Positions 36,822 through 47,398 are shown, numbered from the stretch's first letter. The stretch is 64,000 nt of DNA from CAWCWN01 sp963799245 (GCA_963799245.1 CAWCWN010000003.1:1364001-1428000), one strand, 5' to 3'. Translations and numbers: made by a program. The notes: a model not told the origin generated them from the letters alone.

Positions 36822-37862
36822 ATGCGTCTACTCTGGAGGAGGATCTGCATTCGTTGGATATGGAGAGGTTTCCTTATGCTGGGCCTCTTCTCTAGTGCTG
36901 CGTGTGCATTCATCGGACAACCGCCCGCCTCGCCGACGGCTTCCGTAGCGACGCTGCCTGGACAGCGTATCTGGAAGCAAGGCATCTCATCATTTCTCTT
37001 TGGCGCCAATGATACCCAGGAGTGGTCTAATAATAATGTTGAAACGAGTCCCGCTATTCAGGCAGAGCTTAAAACCGCTCATTTTACGCTCATGCGGACG
37101 TTCTTTTTCGATAGAAGCCTTGCAGATAGCCATGCTACAAGCGATGCGGAAATTGAACGGCGCTTACAAACAATCGAGCACAGCGGTATGAAGTGCCTGG
37201 GAGTATTACAAAACGTCTATAATGTTGCATTTGACAAACACGTGGTAGCCTATGCCGGCTCCCGCTGCCAGCTTTATGAGTTCGGCAACGAGCCCGACTA
37301 CAATGGTATCTCAATTGAAACGTATCTAAAGCAATGGAATAGCACCATACCACTATTGCGGAAGATCAATCCTGAAGCAAAATTTATCGGACCTGTAACC
37401 TCTTCTGAGCAGGGGAACAATGGCTTTATGCAGGCGTTTTTAGAGGGAGTAAAGGCGTCAGGCGTTCTACCCGATGCAGTAAGTTTTCACTTGTATCCCT
37501 GCTGGCAGGATGCTCGAGCATCCTGCCTGAATAAGGCGAATGCCTTCGCTCAGGCAGCAGGAGAGGTGGAGGCGCAGGTGCGTGCAATTTTGGGTAAAGA
37601 TATACCGGTAGGCATCACCGAATGGAACTATGACCCGGGTAATCCTCCTCCGGCCTATGGCGATGATCCGAATTTCATGACTCAGTTTACTACGAATGCG
37701 CTGCTTTCCATGGCGCAAGCTGGTGTGGCCTTTGCATGTCAGTTCGATGTTGCCAGCTATAGCGGCTATGGCCGTCTCGATATGTTTGATATCGACAATA
37801 ATCAGCCAAAGCCGCAATACTACGCGATGAAAAACCTTATTCAGCACTATAACCCTGTATGA
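36822..37862 (+). CDS. secreted clan GH-A glycoside hydrolase (GH39/GH5-like)
   Basis: The protein has a signal region ending SSAACAF that could be a lipobox, and then a TIM-barrel hydrolase. The acid/base Glu is in YEFGNEPDYN and the nucleophile Glu in VGITEWNYDPG, the hallmark of clan GH-A (GH39/GH5-like). FHLYPC lies between them. It may cut the polysaccharide of this locus. ATG 36822 has AGGGGGA upstream; earlier in-frame ATGs at 36738 and 36792 lack one. Confidence 0.75.
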   Translation: MRLLWRRICIRWIWRGFLMLGLFSSAACAFIGQPPASPTASVATLPGQRIWKQGISSFLFGANDTQEWSNNNVETSPAIQAELKTAHFTLMRTFFFDRSLADSHATSDAEIERRLQTIEHSGMKCLGVLQNVYNVAFDKHVVAYAGSRCQLYEFGNEPDYNGISIETYLKQWNSTIPLLRKINPEAKFIGPVTSSEQGNNGFMQAFLEGVKASGVLPDAVSFHLYPCWQDARASCLNKANAFAQAAGEVEAQVRAILGKDIPVGITEWNYDPGNPPPAYGDDPNFMTQFTTNALLSMAQAGVAFACQFDVASYSGYGRLDMFDIDNNQPKPQYYAMKNLIQHYNPV

Positions 37863-37909
37863 AACCGGCTTAGATAGTGTGTCATAACACGAGATGCGCT
37901 ATACTGGGT

Positions 37910-37945
37910 CAATGAATGCTTGGAACCAAGCATTCATTGTTGCGC
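37910..37945 (+). terminator. perfect 14-bp palindrome terminator
   Basis: CAATGAATGCTTGG and CCAAGCATTCATTG (37910-37923, 37926-37939) form a perfect stem with only two bases between. It lies 48 bases after the hydrolase stop. The T-tract after it is weak. Confidence 0.6.
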
Positions 37946-38273
37946 GTATTTTGTTATCATAACCGGCTGTATTAAATTGTAACCGTTTCTCCATAAAAAT
38001 TACACCTAATACAAGACCTGATCAGCTACACTTGATACGGGAAAAAGTATGGCAGTTATGATCTTCCTAAAGAAGAGACATATTGCCATTTAGCTGTCGA
38101 TCATAAAAGAAACTATCCCTATACCTATTCTTTGTTTAAGTAGTGTTTTTTACGCATCTAACATATATTCGATGTAGTTTTTGCGCTGTGTGCATAGCTC
38201 GATCAACAACTTCTTCTGTAAGGCAAATGAAAAGTAGAGATGTATATCTTCGCATCTTCAGAAAGGTAGGCAA
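37946..38273. other. 328-bp leader region of the wzz-kinase pair
   Basis: No ORF is supported. The region is AT-rich and must hold the promoter of the Wzz/kinase pair. No confident -35/-10 pair or riboswitch fold was identified. Confidence 0.35.
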
Positions 38274-39341
38274 GTGTCTGTGAGGCGCACTCTTGAGGCG
38301 ATCTTTCGTCATCTTCTAAGGCTTCTTGCTCTGATAATGCTGCTGCCGATCATTGGGGTAGCAGTTGAATATGTTAATGTCCCTCGTACATACCAGTCAT
38401 CAGCATCGCTCTGGGCCTTACAACGCTATTTTGTCATTACCCCAACTGGCCTGGAGAGTGATCTGACTTCGCCACCAGCCCAGACGCAGGCTGGTGCAAT
38501 AAGTGAATTACTACAGACACGTGTCTTCGCATTGGCGGCCGTAAAGGGCATCGACCTTGCGCCTACGCTGGGTCTTAGCCCGAGTGCTAACCCGCAGCAG
38601 CTACAGGATGCGCTCTACAGCAATATCTCTAGAAATGTAGTCGTCACGGCGCCGGCTTATAATTTATTTGTAATCAGCTACACCAATCGTGATCCTCGTA
38701 TTGCCCAGCAGGTAGTGCAGTCAATTATTACCACCTATGGAGAGCAAAGCCTGGCATTATCGACTGCGGAGGGCCAGAATCTCTTAGCGGCATATCAAAC
38801 GCAACTTGCCCAGGCGCAAAAAGGTCTAAATCACGCAGTCAATGCAGAGACGGATTACATCAGCGCCCATCACCTGGCGCAGAATCAGTTGGCCAGCGAT
38901 CCACAATATGCACTCCTGAATTCCCAGAAAGCACAGGCGCAGTCAACTGTACAAAATATCCAGAACACCATCGCCATGATACAACAATCAATCGGTACTG
39001 GTGCCAATGTGGGCTCGCTGTTCCGTGTAATTGACGCACCCCGCATTCCTGATCAATCCGCCTCTCGCACGAAGAATTACCTGCTTGGCGGGGGAATTGG
39101 CCTGGGAGCGGCTCTTCTGGCCTGCATAATTTACCTTATCATCATCATACGCACGGATCATGGAGTTTATGATCCAGATGATTTGCAGAACTCACGAGCA
39201 TTTCCCGTTATTATGCAGTTGCCAAACCTGTCACATGCGACAATATCTTTATTAACTACACCCGCAACTCCTGGCCAGGCTTTGTTCGCAGACGGGAATA
39301 ATATCGTAAATGGCCATTTGACGCAAGGTGAGAAGGCCTGA
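38274..39341 (+). CDS. Wzz-like chain-length regulator
   Basis: Two membrane helices flank the protein (about residues 15-35 and 268-292). A periplasmic domain with a Q-rich coiled coil (about 165-230) lies between. YVNVPRTYQSSASLWAL resembles the Wzz N-terminal domain of polysaccharide co-polymerases. It sets polymer length together with the next protein. The start is GTG 38274 after AGGTAGG. The stop overlaps the kinase ATG by one base. Confidence 0.8.
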   Translation: MSVRRTLEAIFRHLLRLLALIMLLPIIGVAVEYVNVPRTYQSSASLWALQRYFVITPTGLESDLTSPPAQTQAGAISELLQTRVFALAAVKGIDLAPTLGLSPSANPQQLQDALYSNISRNVVVTAPAYNLFVISYTNRDPRIAQQVVQSIITTYGEQSLALSTAEGQNLLAAYQTQLAQAQKGLNHAVNAETDYISAHHLAQNQLASDPQYALLNSQKAQAQSTVQNIQNTIAMIQQSIGTGANVGSLFRVIDAPRIPDQSASRTKNYLLGGGIGLGAALLACIIYLIIIIRTDHGVYDPDDLQNSRAFPVIMQLPNLSHATISLLTTPATPGQALFADGNNIVNGHLTQGEKA

Positions 39342-40282
39342 TGTCTGATAATAGCGTGCATCCAACTAGAGAGAATAAAGCAATGCAAGACAATGTAACA
39401 GAACCAGTTAATAAACGTAGATCGGTAGTTGAAGCAAAGATGGAAATATCATCACAAGAGACACAGAAGGTGCAAGGGTCGCGGTCGGAGTTCGTACAGA
39501 AGTTACGCACGGCGCAAAAGATAGAGGAAAGGCAGATAGTCGACACGGTGACGCAGGTAGTTGAGGCATTGCCGCCACCAGCTGCGCCCCCGCTAGCGAA
39601 TACAAAGAGGGTTCTCCCAAGGGAAGGAAAGCCCGTCAAATTCAATCAAAGAGATGCGGCAAACGCCAGGATGTTGCAGGAGCGTTGTCAGCAACTCTGT
39701 CTTTCGCTCTTTTTCCGGAAACGGGATCCCGTACGCAGCCTGGGTTTTACCAGCTCCATCAAGGGGGAGGGTAAATCATTTTTGGCCCTGATTACTGCTC
39801 AGGTTCTAGCACACGATAGTGATCAGCCGGTTACTCTTATAGAATGCGACTGGGAACATCCGAGCCTGCATGAGTACTATGGCATCCCTTCTACGCCTGG
39901 TTTAGCGGAGTGGTTGCGCGGATCATGCAAAGAAGACGATATTCGCTACCGGGTTAATGACAGTCTGTCCATCATTCCCGCCGGAAATGGCGCTCAAGAT
40001 GCGGTAAAGTTGCTAAAAAAGGTCCAACAGGATGGCCTGCTGAAAATATTTATGCGAACGAGGGATTTATATATCGTTGATCTCCCTCCTATCATCTCCA
40101 CTGGATACGGCTCATTAGCAGCAAGCCTGCTCGAGTCGATCGTGATTGTAGTTCGCGCCCAGGCTATACCTCAAAGCATGATTGCAGAGACGTGTGCGCA
40201 GCTCAAAGGCTTATCAGTGCATGGCATCATCCTCAATCAAGGTGAGAGCCGGATTCCGCGTTGGATACGGCAACTTCTTTAG
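39341..40282 (+). CDS. BY-kinase-like (CpsD/CapB) ATPase
   Basis: The ATPase domain has SLGFTSSIKGEGKSFLALI (Walker A, GEGKS), TLIECDWEHPSLHEYYG (Walker A') and LYIVDLPPIIST (Walker B-like). This is the layout of tyrosine autokinases that partner Wzz in exopolysaccharide export. A C-terminal Tyr cluster is missing, so it may not autophosphorylate there. The first 90 residues are a disordered charged stretch. It is cytoplasmic, paired with the Wzz-like membrane protein. Confidence 0.8.
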   Translation: MSDNSVHPTRENKAMQDNVTEPVNKRRSVVEAKMEISSQETQKVQGSRSEFVQKLRTAQKIEERQIVDTVTQVVEALPPPAAPPLANTKRVLPREGKPVKFNQRDAANARMLQERCQQLCLSLFFRKRDPVRSLGFTSSIKGEGKSFLALITAQVLAHDSDQPVTLIECDWEHPSLHEYYGIPSTPGLAEWLRGSCKEDDIRYRVNDSLSIIPAGNGAQDAVKLLKKVQQDGLLKIFMRTRDLYIVDLPPIISTGYGSLAASLLESIVIVVRAQAIPQSMIAETCAQLKGLSVHGIILNQGESRIPRWIRQLL

Positions 40283-40504
40283 GAGCTTTGCAACAGAGCA
40301 CTTTTGCCCATTCCCTGCTATTAATGCAAATAATGTCTACACAGGAATTCAGATGGCCCGGCCTCCGACCATCCAGTAAGATGTAAGGAGCAGCCCGCTC
40401 CGGCGCAGTGATGTGCAACCTGCGCAGGTGCGCGAGTTCAGTCGGCTTCAGGAGCAATCCTCGCCCGAACGGCGCACCCAGGCAGCACATGAGTGACTAC
40501 TATT

Positions 40505-41743
40505 TCACATCATACCGGCGCCTATTTGCACCTTTTCTTCTTTTCGCTCTTTCTTCGCCAAAGTAAGAAGCAGCTTTTGATATCGTTCGGCCATTACCTC
40601 CCAACGATAGGGAGTGTAGTCCTTTGCAGCCTCATCGACCATGCGCCGGCGCTTCTCTGGGTATTGGTAGAGATCAATAATTGCCGTGGCAAAACTATCT
40701 ACATTGGCCGGTTCGCAGAGCATAATCGATTCAGGTCTAAACATCGAGCGTATCGCGAGGGTGTTGGAAGCGATCATTGGACGTTGCATCCAGGCATACT
40801 CGTATGCTTTTGTCGGCAAGAGCAGGTCCATGAAGCCATCGGATGGGTAAGGGATAATGCCAATGTCACCATGGAGCAAAAAATCGATCAGCTCATCATT
40901 GGGAGGACATACATCAGAGAAGATAACATACTCGCTGATTCCCAGTTCTTGAGCTAAAAGCTTTAAGGAAGGAATAGCCTCACCTCGCCCTTTAATGTCC
41001 AGGCGTAGATATGGCACAACCTGTCGCGCCTTTGCCACCGCCCTGATAGCTATGTCCAGCCCATTCCGATCTGCTACGGTGCCGTGATACATCACAATCA
41101 ATGGGTGTTCCTCGCTGGGAACTTCTGTTGAAATCTCGGTTCGCCGCGAAGCCCGGAATATGTTGGGATCGGTGCTGTTGAGTATGATGGTAATCTTCTG
41201 CGCTGGAATTCCGCGCTTGAGTAACAAATGTTCGAAGGGCCAGCCGACTGTGATAACATGGTCTGCAAATAGCGTTGAAACCTGCTCCTGCCATGTAGCC
41301 AGACGTACAACAAGCTTTCGTAGCTTTCCTTGTGCCTTAACTGCCATGAGTTCAGGGGAAACGTCCTGTATCTCCAGAATGATCTTTGCCCCGAGTAACT
41401 TCGGGATGAGTGCCGAAAAAACAAGGAAATCCGGCATGTTGTGGACATGGATCACGTCGTATCTTTGCTTGAGATGCAGTTGCGTCACCTTTGTTCCTGC
41501 CCGCACAAGAAAAATGATCCATTCAAGGATTGTGAACGACAACGAGCGGCCAAAGCTGCGGGACATTGGAATGCGATGAACCTGTACTCCATCGCAAATT
41601 TCTTCTGTTCTCTGACCTGGCTTGCGTGTACAGATGATGTCCGAGACATATCCGGCACTGGCAGCAGCCTCAGCAGTCCGGCGTACCAGCACATCGAAGG
41701 GATACCAATCAAAAGTAATTGCGCAGACACGAAGTGAAGACAT
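40505..41743 (-). CDS. glycosyltransferase family 4
   Basis: This GT-B enzyme has RVCAITFDWYPFDVLVRRTAEAAA at its N-terminal end and the C-terminal donor-binding part MYHGTVADRNGLDIAIRA followed by GIIPYPSDGFMDLLLPTKAYEYAWM. Its C-terminal Glu lies in the TKAYEYAW motif. It should transfer one sugar of the repeat unit. It is the last gene of operon 2 and starts 49 bases after the GT2 stop. Confidence 0.85.
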   Translation of the reverse strand: MSSLRVCAITFDWYPFDVLVRRTAEAAASAGYVSDIICTRKPGQRTEEICDGVQVHRIPMSRSFGRSLSFTILEWIIFLVRAGTKVTQLHLKQRYDVIHVHNMPDFLVFSALIPKLLGAKIILEIQDVSPELMAVKAQGKLRKLVVRLATWQEQVSTLFADHVITVGWPFEHLLLKRGIPAQKITIILNSTDPNIFRASRRTEISTEVPSEEHPLIVMYHGTVADRNGLDIAIRAVAKARQVVPYLRLDIKGRGEAIPSLKLLAQELGISEYVIFSDVCPPNDELIDFLLHGDIGIIPYPSDGFMDLLLPTKAYEYAWMQRPMIASNTLAIRSMFRPESIMLCEPANVDSFATAIIDLYQYPEKRRRMVDEAAKDYTPYRWEVMAERYQKLLLTLAKKERKEEKVQIGAGMM

Positions 41744-41792
41744 GTGACTTTAACCTCTTTCAAATAATATGCATTCTTTATTGTAGAATTCA

Positions 41793-43010
41793 TCAGGAAG
41801 CCGTACGTGCAGTACGCACCCACTCGCGGTTATGTCTGTGACTTCTGCTGAGCACGAGATAGACCCAGAGCTTCCAGAGCATAAACCATGGTATATGTAG
41901 AAGTGATCTATACACCATTCTGGGGGCGCGCAGCAGGTAGAGTGCAGTTGCGATATAACAGAAAAGACCTCCAAGAAGAAGCAAGCTAAACACTACCTGG
42001 AGGAGCGACCACAGAAGCAGGGATGCAACAAAACCAAGCAAGCAGGATACAACCATGAAGGAAAGTGGCGGTGTAAGCAGCTCCAGCACAGCCTCGATAC
42101 GGACGAAACTCCTTGCACGCACTCCTCCCTTCAAAAGTTGCCAGGCGGTATGCCATTGAGATTGCTGAGGGTCTGCAGCCTCCCAACGTACATCCTGGGT
42201 GCGCATCTGAGCGAAGGTGATCGGCATCTGCGCGCGCACAATGGCTTCTGGTACGTAGCGCACACACTCTCCCTGTTGGATCAGTGTAAAGTAGTACTGG
42301 TAATCCTCTGTGACCCCGAACGCCTGCCAGGGATAACGAGTCAGGATGTCGCGACTGAAACACATCCCATTGCCTGTCAACGTCGAAGAACCGCCGATGC
42401 CATTTCTACCCAGGGGACGTACGTGATTCATCAGCGTGAGTGCGACCCAGCGCAGAGCAGTACTGGGCGAAGCAGTAGCGTTGAGGACGGTATAGCACGC
42501 TTGCAATGCTTTTGCTCCTTTCACCAGTTCTCTATCCATTGCACGCAGGAACGTTGGCTCTACAACTGAGTCTGCATCCAGGATGACATATGCATCGTGT
42601 TGCTTGTTTGCTATGTGCTGCCATAGCCAGTTCAGCGCATATCCTTTGCCACGCTCTTTCTCGTTGAAACGTTCGTAGACACATACCCCCTTAACCCGAC
42701 GTGCTAACTCGGCTGTTGTATCCGTACAGTTATCTGCAATGACGTAGATCGTATACAGCACTTGCGGATAGTCGAGGTGGGAAAGGCTCTCAAGCAAGGT
42801 TCCTAGAATTACTTCCTCATTATGGGCTGGAATTAATAGCGCAAAATTGCTTTGCGGCGAGACCTGGTTGTCAACGTACGCAACTTCACTTGCCTTTTGT
42901 CTTGTGCAGATGAGCGCCGAACAGGACAATATGCATAGATATGCTATAGGGAAAGCAATACATACTTCTGCCGCCAGAAGTACCCAGGATAGAAAATGTA
43001 CTATAATCAT
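41793..43010 (-). CDS. membrane glycosyltransferase family 2
   Basis: The protein has an N-terminal helix, a GT2 domain and three C-terminal helices, like processive N-acetylglucosaminyltransferases. Motifs are FALLIPAHNEEVILG, VILDADSVVEP (DAD), TEDYQYYF and the Q-x-x-R-W-like QDVRWEA. It adds sugars at the cytoplasmic face, possibly processively. It starts 6 bases after the stop of the GT4 gene at 43017. Confidence 0.85.
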   Translation of the reverse strand: MIIVHFLSWVLLAAEVCIAFPIAYLCILSCSALICTRQKASEVAYVDNQVSPQSNFALLIPAHNEEVILGTLLESLSHLDYPQVLYTIYVIADNCTDTTAELARRVKGVCVYERFNEKERGKGYALNWLWQHIANKQHDAYVILDADSVVEPTFLRAMDRELVKGAKALQACYTVLNATASPSTALRWVALTLMNHVRPLGRNGIGGSSTLTGNGMCFSRDILTRYPWQAFGVTEDYQYYFTLIQQGECVRYVPEAIVRAQMPITFAQMRTQDVRWEAADPQQSQWHTAWQLLKGGVRARSFVRIEAVLELLTPPLSFMVVSCLLGFVASLLLWSLLQVVFSLLLLGGLFCYIATALYLLRAPRMVYRSLLHIPWFMLWKLWVYLVLSRSHRHNREWVRTARTAS

Positions 43011-43016
43011 CGAGAC

Positions 43017-44231
43017 TCACCTTACCATTTTCTCCAAGGCGCGGTTAAGAGCATCTCCACACCATTCCCAACTATACTCAGCTTTGACGAGTGCTCTGCC
43101 AGCGCTACCCAAACAAACCCGTTTTTCTGCCTGTTGCAGAAGGTCTACAACAGCCTGCGCGAAGAGCTCAGGCTGATCCGCTACCATCAAATGTTTCCTG
43201 GCCTCCACTGCCAGTCCTTCACAGCCCAGGCTGGTTGAGACGACAGCTTTTTGCACCGCCAATGCTTCGAGAATTTTGAGGCGGGTGCCACTCCCTATAA
43301 GCAGAGGCGCGACAACCACCGACGCAGCAGCCAGGAAGGGCTTTACATCCGGAACCGTTCCTGTTACTGAAATACCGGGGAGTTCTGCCAGTCGTTCAAT
43401 CTCGGGAGGCGGGGAGCTGCCAACAATCTGCCATGTCGCTTCAGGAATGTGTGCTTTAATAAGCGGCCAGCACTCTCTGGCAAAAAACAAAACAGCCTGG
43501 GTATTAGGATAGTAGCTCATCGTTCCGGTAAAAACGACGCGATTGGCAACCTCCTTTTGTCCTTCGTCAGCGCTGAACGCCTCCGTATCAACTCCGTTAG
43601 GTACGATCTCGACAAGGCATTGTGGCGCAAGTCGTTTCAACAAAAGGTATTCGCGCTCACTCGTCACCAGTACGCCCTGGGCCTTACGACATCGTTCCAG
43701 TTCAATCGGTTTAAGTTTGCGGGTTTCCCACCAGTTGTACCATTTACGTGACCATGACTGTTCCTGCTGATACGTTCGATGCAGTAATTCGTGTTCAATG
43801 TTGTGCTGGTCGATGATCACAGGTAGATTCTTTGGAACCCGGTAACCAGCTATAAAGACGCCTTCAAAAAGCACAACGTCATAGTGATGCTGGGAGAGAA
43901 GGGTGTCGATTTCTTTTTGAACTTCTTCTCTGTAGCATAAACTGAGCAAGTACGATTTGCCTTGAAGCATGCTCAATATCTGTTGTATGCGTTTTTTTTG
44001 CAAAATTGATGGTGAGGCTATCTGCCAGACATGTTTCAGTCCCATCTCCTCAAGTGCGTTGCTGACGGTCTCCGTCGAACCGTCAACCGAGAGGGCAAGT
44101 AATGAGACGGAATGCCGTCGAGCCAGTGCCCGCAAGAGATAGTAGCTGCGTGTGCCAGCTCCCCACGAACGGTCGGGCAGATATGAAGATACCATGAGTA
44201 AATTCATTGACAATTGCGGCAGGATAGCCAT
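43017..44231 (-). CDS. glycosyltransferase family 4
   Basis: The N-terminal part MNLLMVSSYLPDRSWGAGTRS and C-terminal VVFTGTMSYYPNTQAVLFFA with VVAPLLIGSGTRLKILEALAV are typical for GT4 sugar transferases of the exosortase/polysaccharide type. It is 404 residues long. It is closely followed by the GT2 gene. Sugar donor is unknown. Confidence 0.87.
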   Translation of the reverse strand: MAILPQLSMNLLMVSSYLPDRSWGAGTRSYYLLRALARRHSVSLLALSVDGSTETVSNALEEMGLKHVWQIASPSILQKKRIQQILSMLQGKSYLLSLCYREEVQKEIDTLLSQHHYDVVLFEGVFIAGYRVPKNLPVIIDQHNIEHELLHRTYQQEQSWSRKWYNWWETRKLKPIELERCRKAQGVLVTSEREYLLLKRLAPQCLVEIVPNGVDTEAFSADEGQKEVANRVVFTGTMSYYPNTQAVLFFARECWPLIKAHIPEATWQIVGSSPPPEIERLAELPGISVTGTVPDVKPFLAAASVVVAPLLIGSGTRLKILEALAVQKAVVSTSLGCEGLAVEARKHLMVADQPELFAQAVVDLLQQAEKRVCLGSAGRALVKAEYSWEWCGDALNRALEKMVR

Positions 44232-44348
44232 GACTTCGGATATGGGAGGACTGCCGCCTCTCCTTTCTGCGCTGTTGCTTTGAGTTGCCTCTGATAGCTG
44301 AGTCTGGTCAGGTCCTGGCTGTCGCTCAGCAGCCGGTTATCGCTCCAC

Positions 44349-45923
44349 TCACAGAGGCTCTGGATTTTCAAGCGAAGGTACTTGAATGCTAAGAACTTCC
44401 TTCTGGTCCTGTTGATCCAGTAGGGGTAATTTGGCCAGGATACCACAAAGTAGTCCCATATAGATAACATTTCTATAAAAGAAGAGTTGATAATCTGCGA
44501 ATGCGACGACTACTTCCATCATCACGATTGCCACTATATAGATGGCAACTACCTGCAGGTAAGGGTCGCGTAGTTTGCGGGCTGTGACACTTCCCAGAAT
44601 GATAATGCTGCCGAATAAGAACCAGAGCGAGAAGTAGCCGACCGGTCCCAGATCGACCCAGATCCAATAAATTGTGTTATGAGGAATGTAGTTGTAATAT
44701 GGATCGGCCTGAAGAACATCTGGAAAGATACTTGTTAGCGGTTGAGGTTGGAGGAATGGTTTGCCGAAGCCAAGACCGAGCGGATACTGCTTGACCGTGT
44801 ACTTCAGGTCATTGTTTTCGAAATAGCGATATAAGTTAGAACCGCTATCCCTGGCATCCCCGACGGAAGGGTTAAAAATCGAAACGATAGCGCGCGCGGG
44901 TTCCCCATAGCTCCCCTGATTCTTTTGAAATGCGAGGACGTAGCCGGTACCGAGTCCAACGCATATAATCAGCAATACAAGCAATCTGGCGCGCGCTTTA
45001 GATTTTATCTGGAATACCAGCAACCAGGCGGCTCCGATTCCCACTAACAGGGCGATATAGTCGGTACGTCGTTGATTGGCGATCATGGCAATAAGCACTA
45101 CAGGCGCTATGCAGAGGGCCGCGATGAATTGCGGGCGATAGCGGTAGTGCAAGCTTGAGATGATCACCAGCAAGAGTAGCGCTGCAAAGAAGAACAATTC
45201 TTCATGTGACATAATGGTATCATGCCCTGTGAGGTCGCCATGGTACACAATCAAATAGACATAGAGGCCCTGGAGCGCTTTCACCCCTGCGCTTACAATT
45301 ACCACCCACAAGAAAGCACGGATATGGCCCCTCCGAGTCACAAAGTTATATGCCAGCACATAGGAAGTAAACATGTACCAGAACGGTCGAAACTCGACGA
45401 CGATGATTTTCAGGTCTCCTCCAGTGGCTAACCCATAAATCACTCCACCTGCAACACAGAGCATATACAACCAAAAAGGCAGCCAGAGTGCACCACCGTA
45501 TAGCAACTGCTCACGCCGCAGCAGCCGACGGAGCAGCCAGATAAAGAGGGTGAAGAGAATCAATAGCCCGATGGGGCGTTCAACGAAGCCGACAAGTTGT
45601 GGAGGCCAGTAGAAGACATACAAGTGGTCGGTGAAGATGGGCGTTGAAAGTGGCTCCTGCTCGATAAGAAGGGCGCTCGCTGCCACTGTATACAGACCCA
45701 CTATGGGCCAGCGAACAATAACAAGCATCAGCGCCAGTACTCCCACTCCCGCCAGGAGTACGCCAAAGCCTGTCTTCATTCCCTCCAGGACGAACAGAGG
45801 CACGAAACTGAGCAGCATTATGAAGAGTACAATGAAAAGCTTCATTTCATGTCTCCTGTGTGCCGCCTGCAGGTCAGAAACGGTATTCCTAGTCTCAATT
45901 GTCATTGGTGATTGCCTGCTCAT
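44349..45923 (-). CDS. O-antigen ligase/Wzy-like polymerase
   Basis: About twelve hydrophobic helices with a large periplasmic loop near residues 330-420 (YIPHNTIYWIWVDLGPVGYF) match the O-antigen ligase/Wzy (PF04932-like) family, including the conserved His of HNTI. It joins repeat units into polymer outside the membrane. The N-terminal 30 residues before MKLFIVLFIML are polar, and the true start could be there. A fragment of a similar gene is at 53785-53860. Confidence 0.82.
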   Translation of the reverse strand: MSRQSPMTIETRNTVSDLQAAHRRHEMKLFIVLFIMLLSFVPLFVLEGMKTGFGVLLAGVGVLALMLVIVRWPIVGLYTVAASALLIEQEPLSTPIFTDHLYVFYWPPQLVGFVERPIGLLILFTLFIWLLRRLLRREQLLYGGALWLPFWLYMLCVAGGVIYGLATGGDLKIIVVEFRPFWYMFTSYVLAYNFVTRRGHIRAFLWVVIVSAGVKALQGLYVYLIVYHGDLTGHDTIMSHEELFFFAALLLLVIISSLHYRYRPQFIAALCIAPVVLIAMIANQRRTDYIALLVGIGAAWLLVFQIKSKARARLLVLLIICVGLGTGYVLAFQKNQGSYGEPARAIVSIFNPSVGDARDSGSNLYRYFENNDLKYTVKQYPLGLGFGKPFLQPQPLTSIFPDVLQADPYYNYIPHNTIYWIWVDLGPVGYFSLWFLFGSIIILGSVTARKLRDPYLQVVAIYIVAIVMMEVVVAFADYQLFFYRNVIYMGLLCGILAKLPLLDQQDQKEVLSIQVPSLENPEPL

Positions 45924-46079
45924 GTCTACCTCAAGCTATATGGAGAAATCTCTTCCATCTGGTCTTAAAAACACATCATTTAGTATACTTCCGCTTTGTC
46001 GAAAGTTGGTATGATTATTGTTGAGATACATTGTCAAATACACTTGCGTGGTTGATATGCCAGTACCTTGAGGAGAGTT

Positions 46080-47291
46080 TCAAGCCGAGGCTTTAGAGGA
46101 ACCTTTCCAATGATAAATTGTTTGTAAAAACATGTTTGCCCATGCTCGACGATAGAGAACTGTCCCCTGATTGTTTGGATGTATGCCATCACCAAAATCT
46201 TCTGGATGATTCTGAAAGATAGCATAGAGGTCAGGCCCTGGGATAACTTTTGGATAGGCTTTATACAGTTGATCGAGTTTGGCATTGATCGCAACCGCGC
46301 ACGTTTGCAGGTCGGAACGAGGCGACCAGATCATATGCGGTACAATGGGGGTTTTCCCAGCGGCCAGAACGGTTTGCACCATCAGAACATAGTTATTATA
46401 CACTGTGTTGGCAGTATCACCAGGGCTTGAGCATCCGTAAGAGTCGTTTGTACCATAGCTGAGGCCAACATATTTGCCCGGAAATATACTTAACCATGTT
46501 TGGAGGTAATGGTGTTGTGGATCAACTGGTACATTACTCGCCAGATAACCTATGCCTCCATCCTCCTCAACAGGGAAGCGATCTGGTATCTGGTTATGAA
46601 TAAGATCTCCAAAAGATGGCGAATTATTTATCGTTGAGTGTCCCATCGTCCCCGCCGTAATGGAATCACCAAAATCTATAAAATCATCGTCCAATGCGCG
46701 ATTCGCATCGTAAATGTCCATATTGAAGCTCGCAGAATAATTCTCTATGCTGCCATCGGCAACCGTTGTATTTAGTCGAACCCAGTTAGCTCCACGCATA
46801 TCAAATACATGCTGTCGCGAATGGTAGTGATTATCAACGACGGTGACGACTGTTTGCCAGCCTGATGCAGGTGAAGAGGATGTACCTCCAGGAGCAAAAT
46901 TTATATCAATAGTATATGAACCAGGTAGATTATATGCTATATCGTTAATAACTGTGTGGTCGTAGTTGTAGTTGTCATTATACCAGACAAGAAGTACCTC
47001 TCCACGCTCTGAAACAGGGACACTGGATAGATCATAGGCAATCCAGGCAGGAACATCGCCTGACCGCCATGAGCTATCAAAGCTATTATCATTGGCGTCA
47101 CCGGCAGAGCCAGATGATGCATAAGCAGGCACGCCGCGACTGATAAGAGGCATGGATGATGCACTACCCGCCGTTTTAGCTTGTGCCGAACTATGAGATT
47201 GCCCTGAGCTACATGCAGCAAAAGGCAGGCTAACGAAGAGCAAGATCATAAGATGTAAATAGAGGCTTTTACGTTTTAAATAATCTATCAT
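46080..47291 (-). CDS. SGNH/GDSL-type secreted esterase
   Basis: A signal sequence ends near LPFAACSSG, likely a lipoprotein. After a beta-sandwich-like region (residues about 50-185) comes an SGNH hydrolase: FIDFGDSITAGTMG (block I Ser), LSYGTNDSYGC (block III Asn) and DGIHPNNQG (block V Asp, His). Such enzymes remove acetyl groups from carbohydrates. It may counter the acetyltransferase encoded next to it. Confidence 0.83.
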   Translation of the reverse strand: MIDYLKRKSLYLHLMILLFVSLPFAACSSGQSHSSAQAKTAGSASSMPLISRGVPAYASSGSAGDANDNSFDSSWRSGDVPAWIAYDLSSVPVSERGEVLLVWYNDNYNYDHTVINDIAYNLPGSYTIDINFAPGGTSSSPASGWQTVVTVVDNHYHSRQHVFDMRGANWVRLNTTVADGSIENYSASFNMDIYDANRALDDDFIDFGDSITAGTMGHSTINNSPSFGDLIHNQIPDRFPVEEDGGIGYLASNVPVDPQHHYLQTWLSIFPGKYVGLSYGTNDSYGCSSPGDTANTVYNNYVLMVQTVLAAGKTPIVPHMIWSPRSDLQTCAVAINAKLDQLYKAYPKVIPGPDLYAIFQNHPEDFGDGIHPNNQGTVLYRRAWANMFLQTIYHWKGSSKASA

Positions 47292-47398
47292 GACTATTCA
47301 CCTTTCACGTGTGCATTGTGATCTTACTGTGACATGCAAGTAGATCACTTATGTAAAAATCATATCTCTGTTTTTAATTGGTTTGCTCGGGAAAATGC

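Noticed and set aside
44204..44470. 88-residue minus-strand ORF between the GT4 and Wzy genes
   Set aside because: It overlaps both real genes, lacks a ribosome site and family features; it is a shadow frame.
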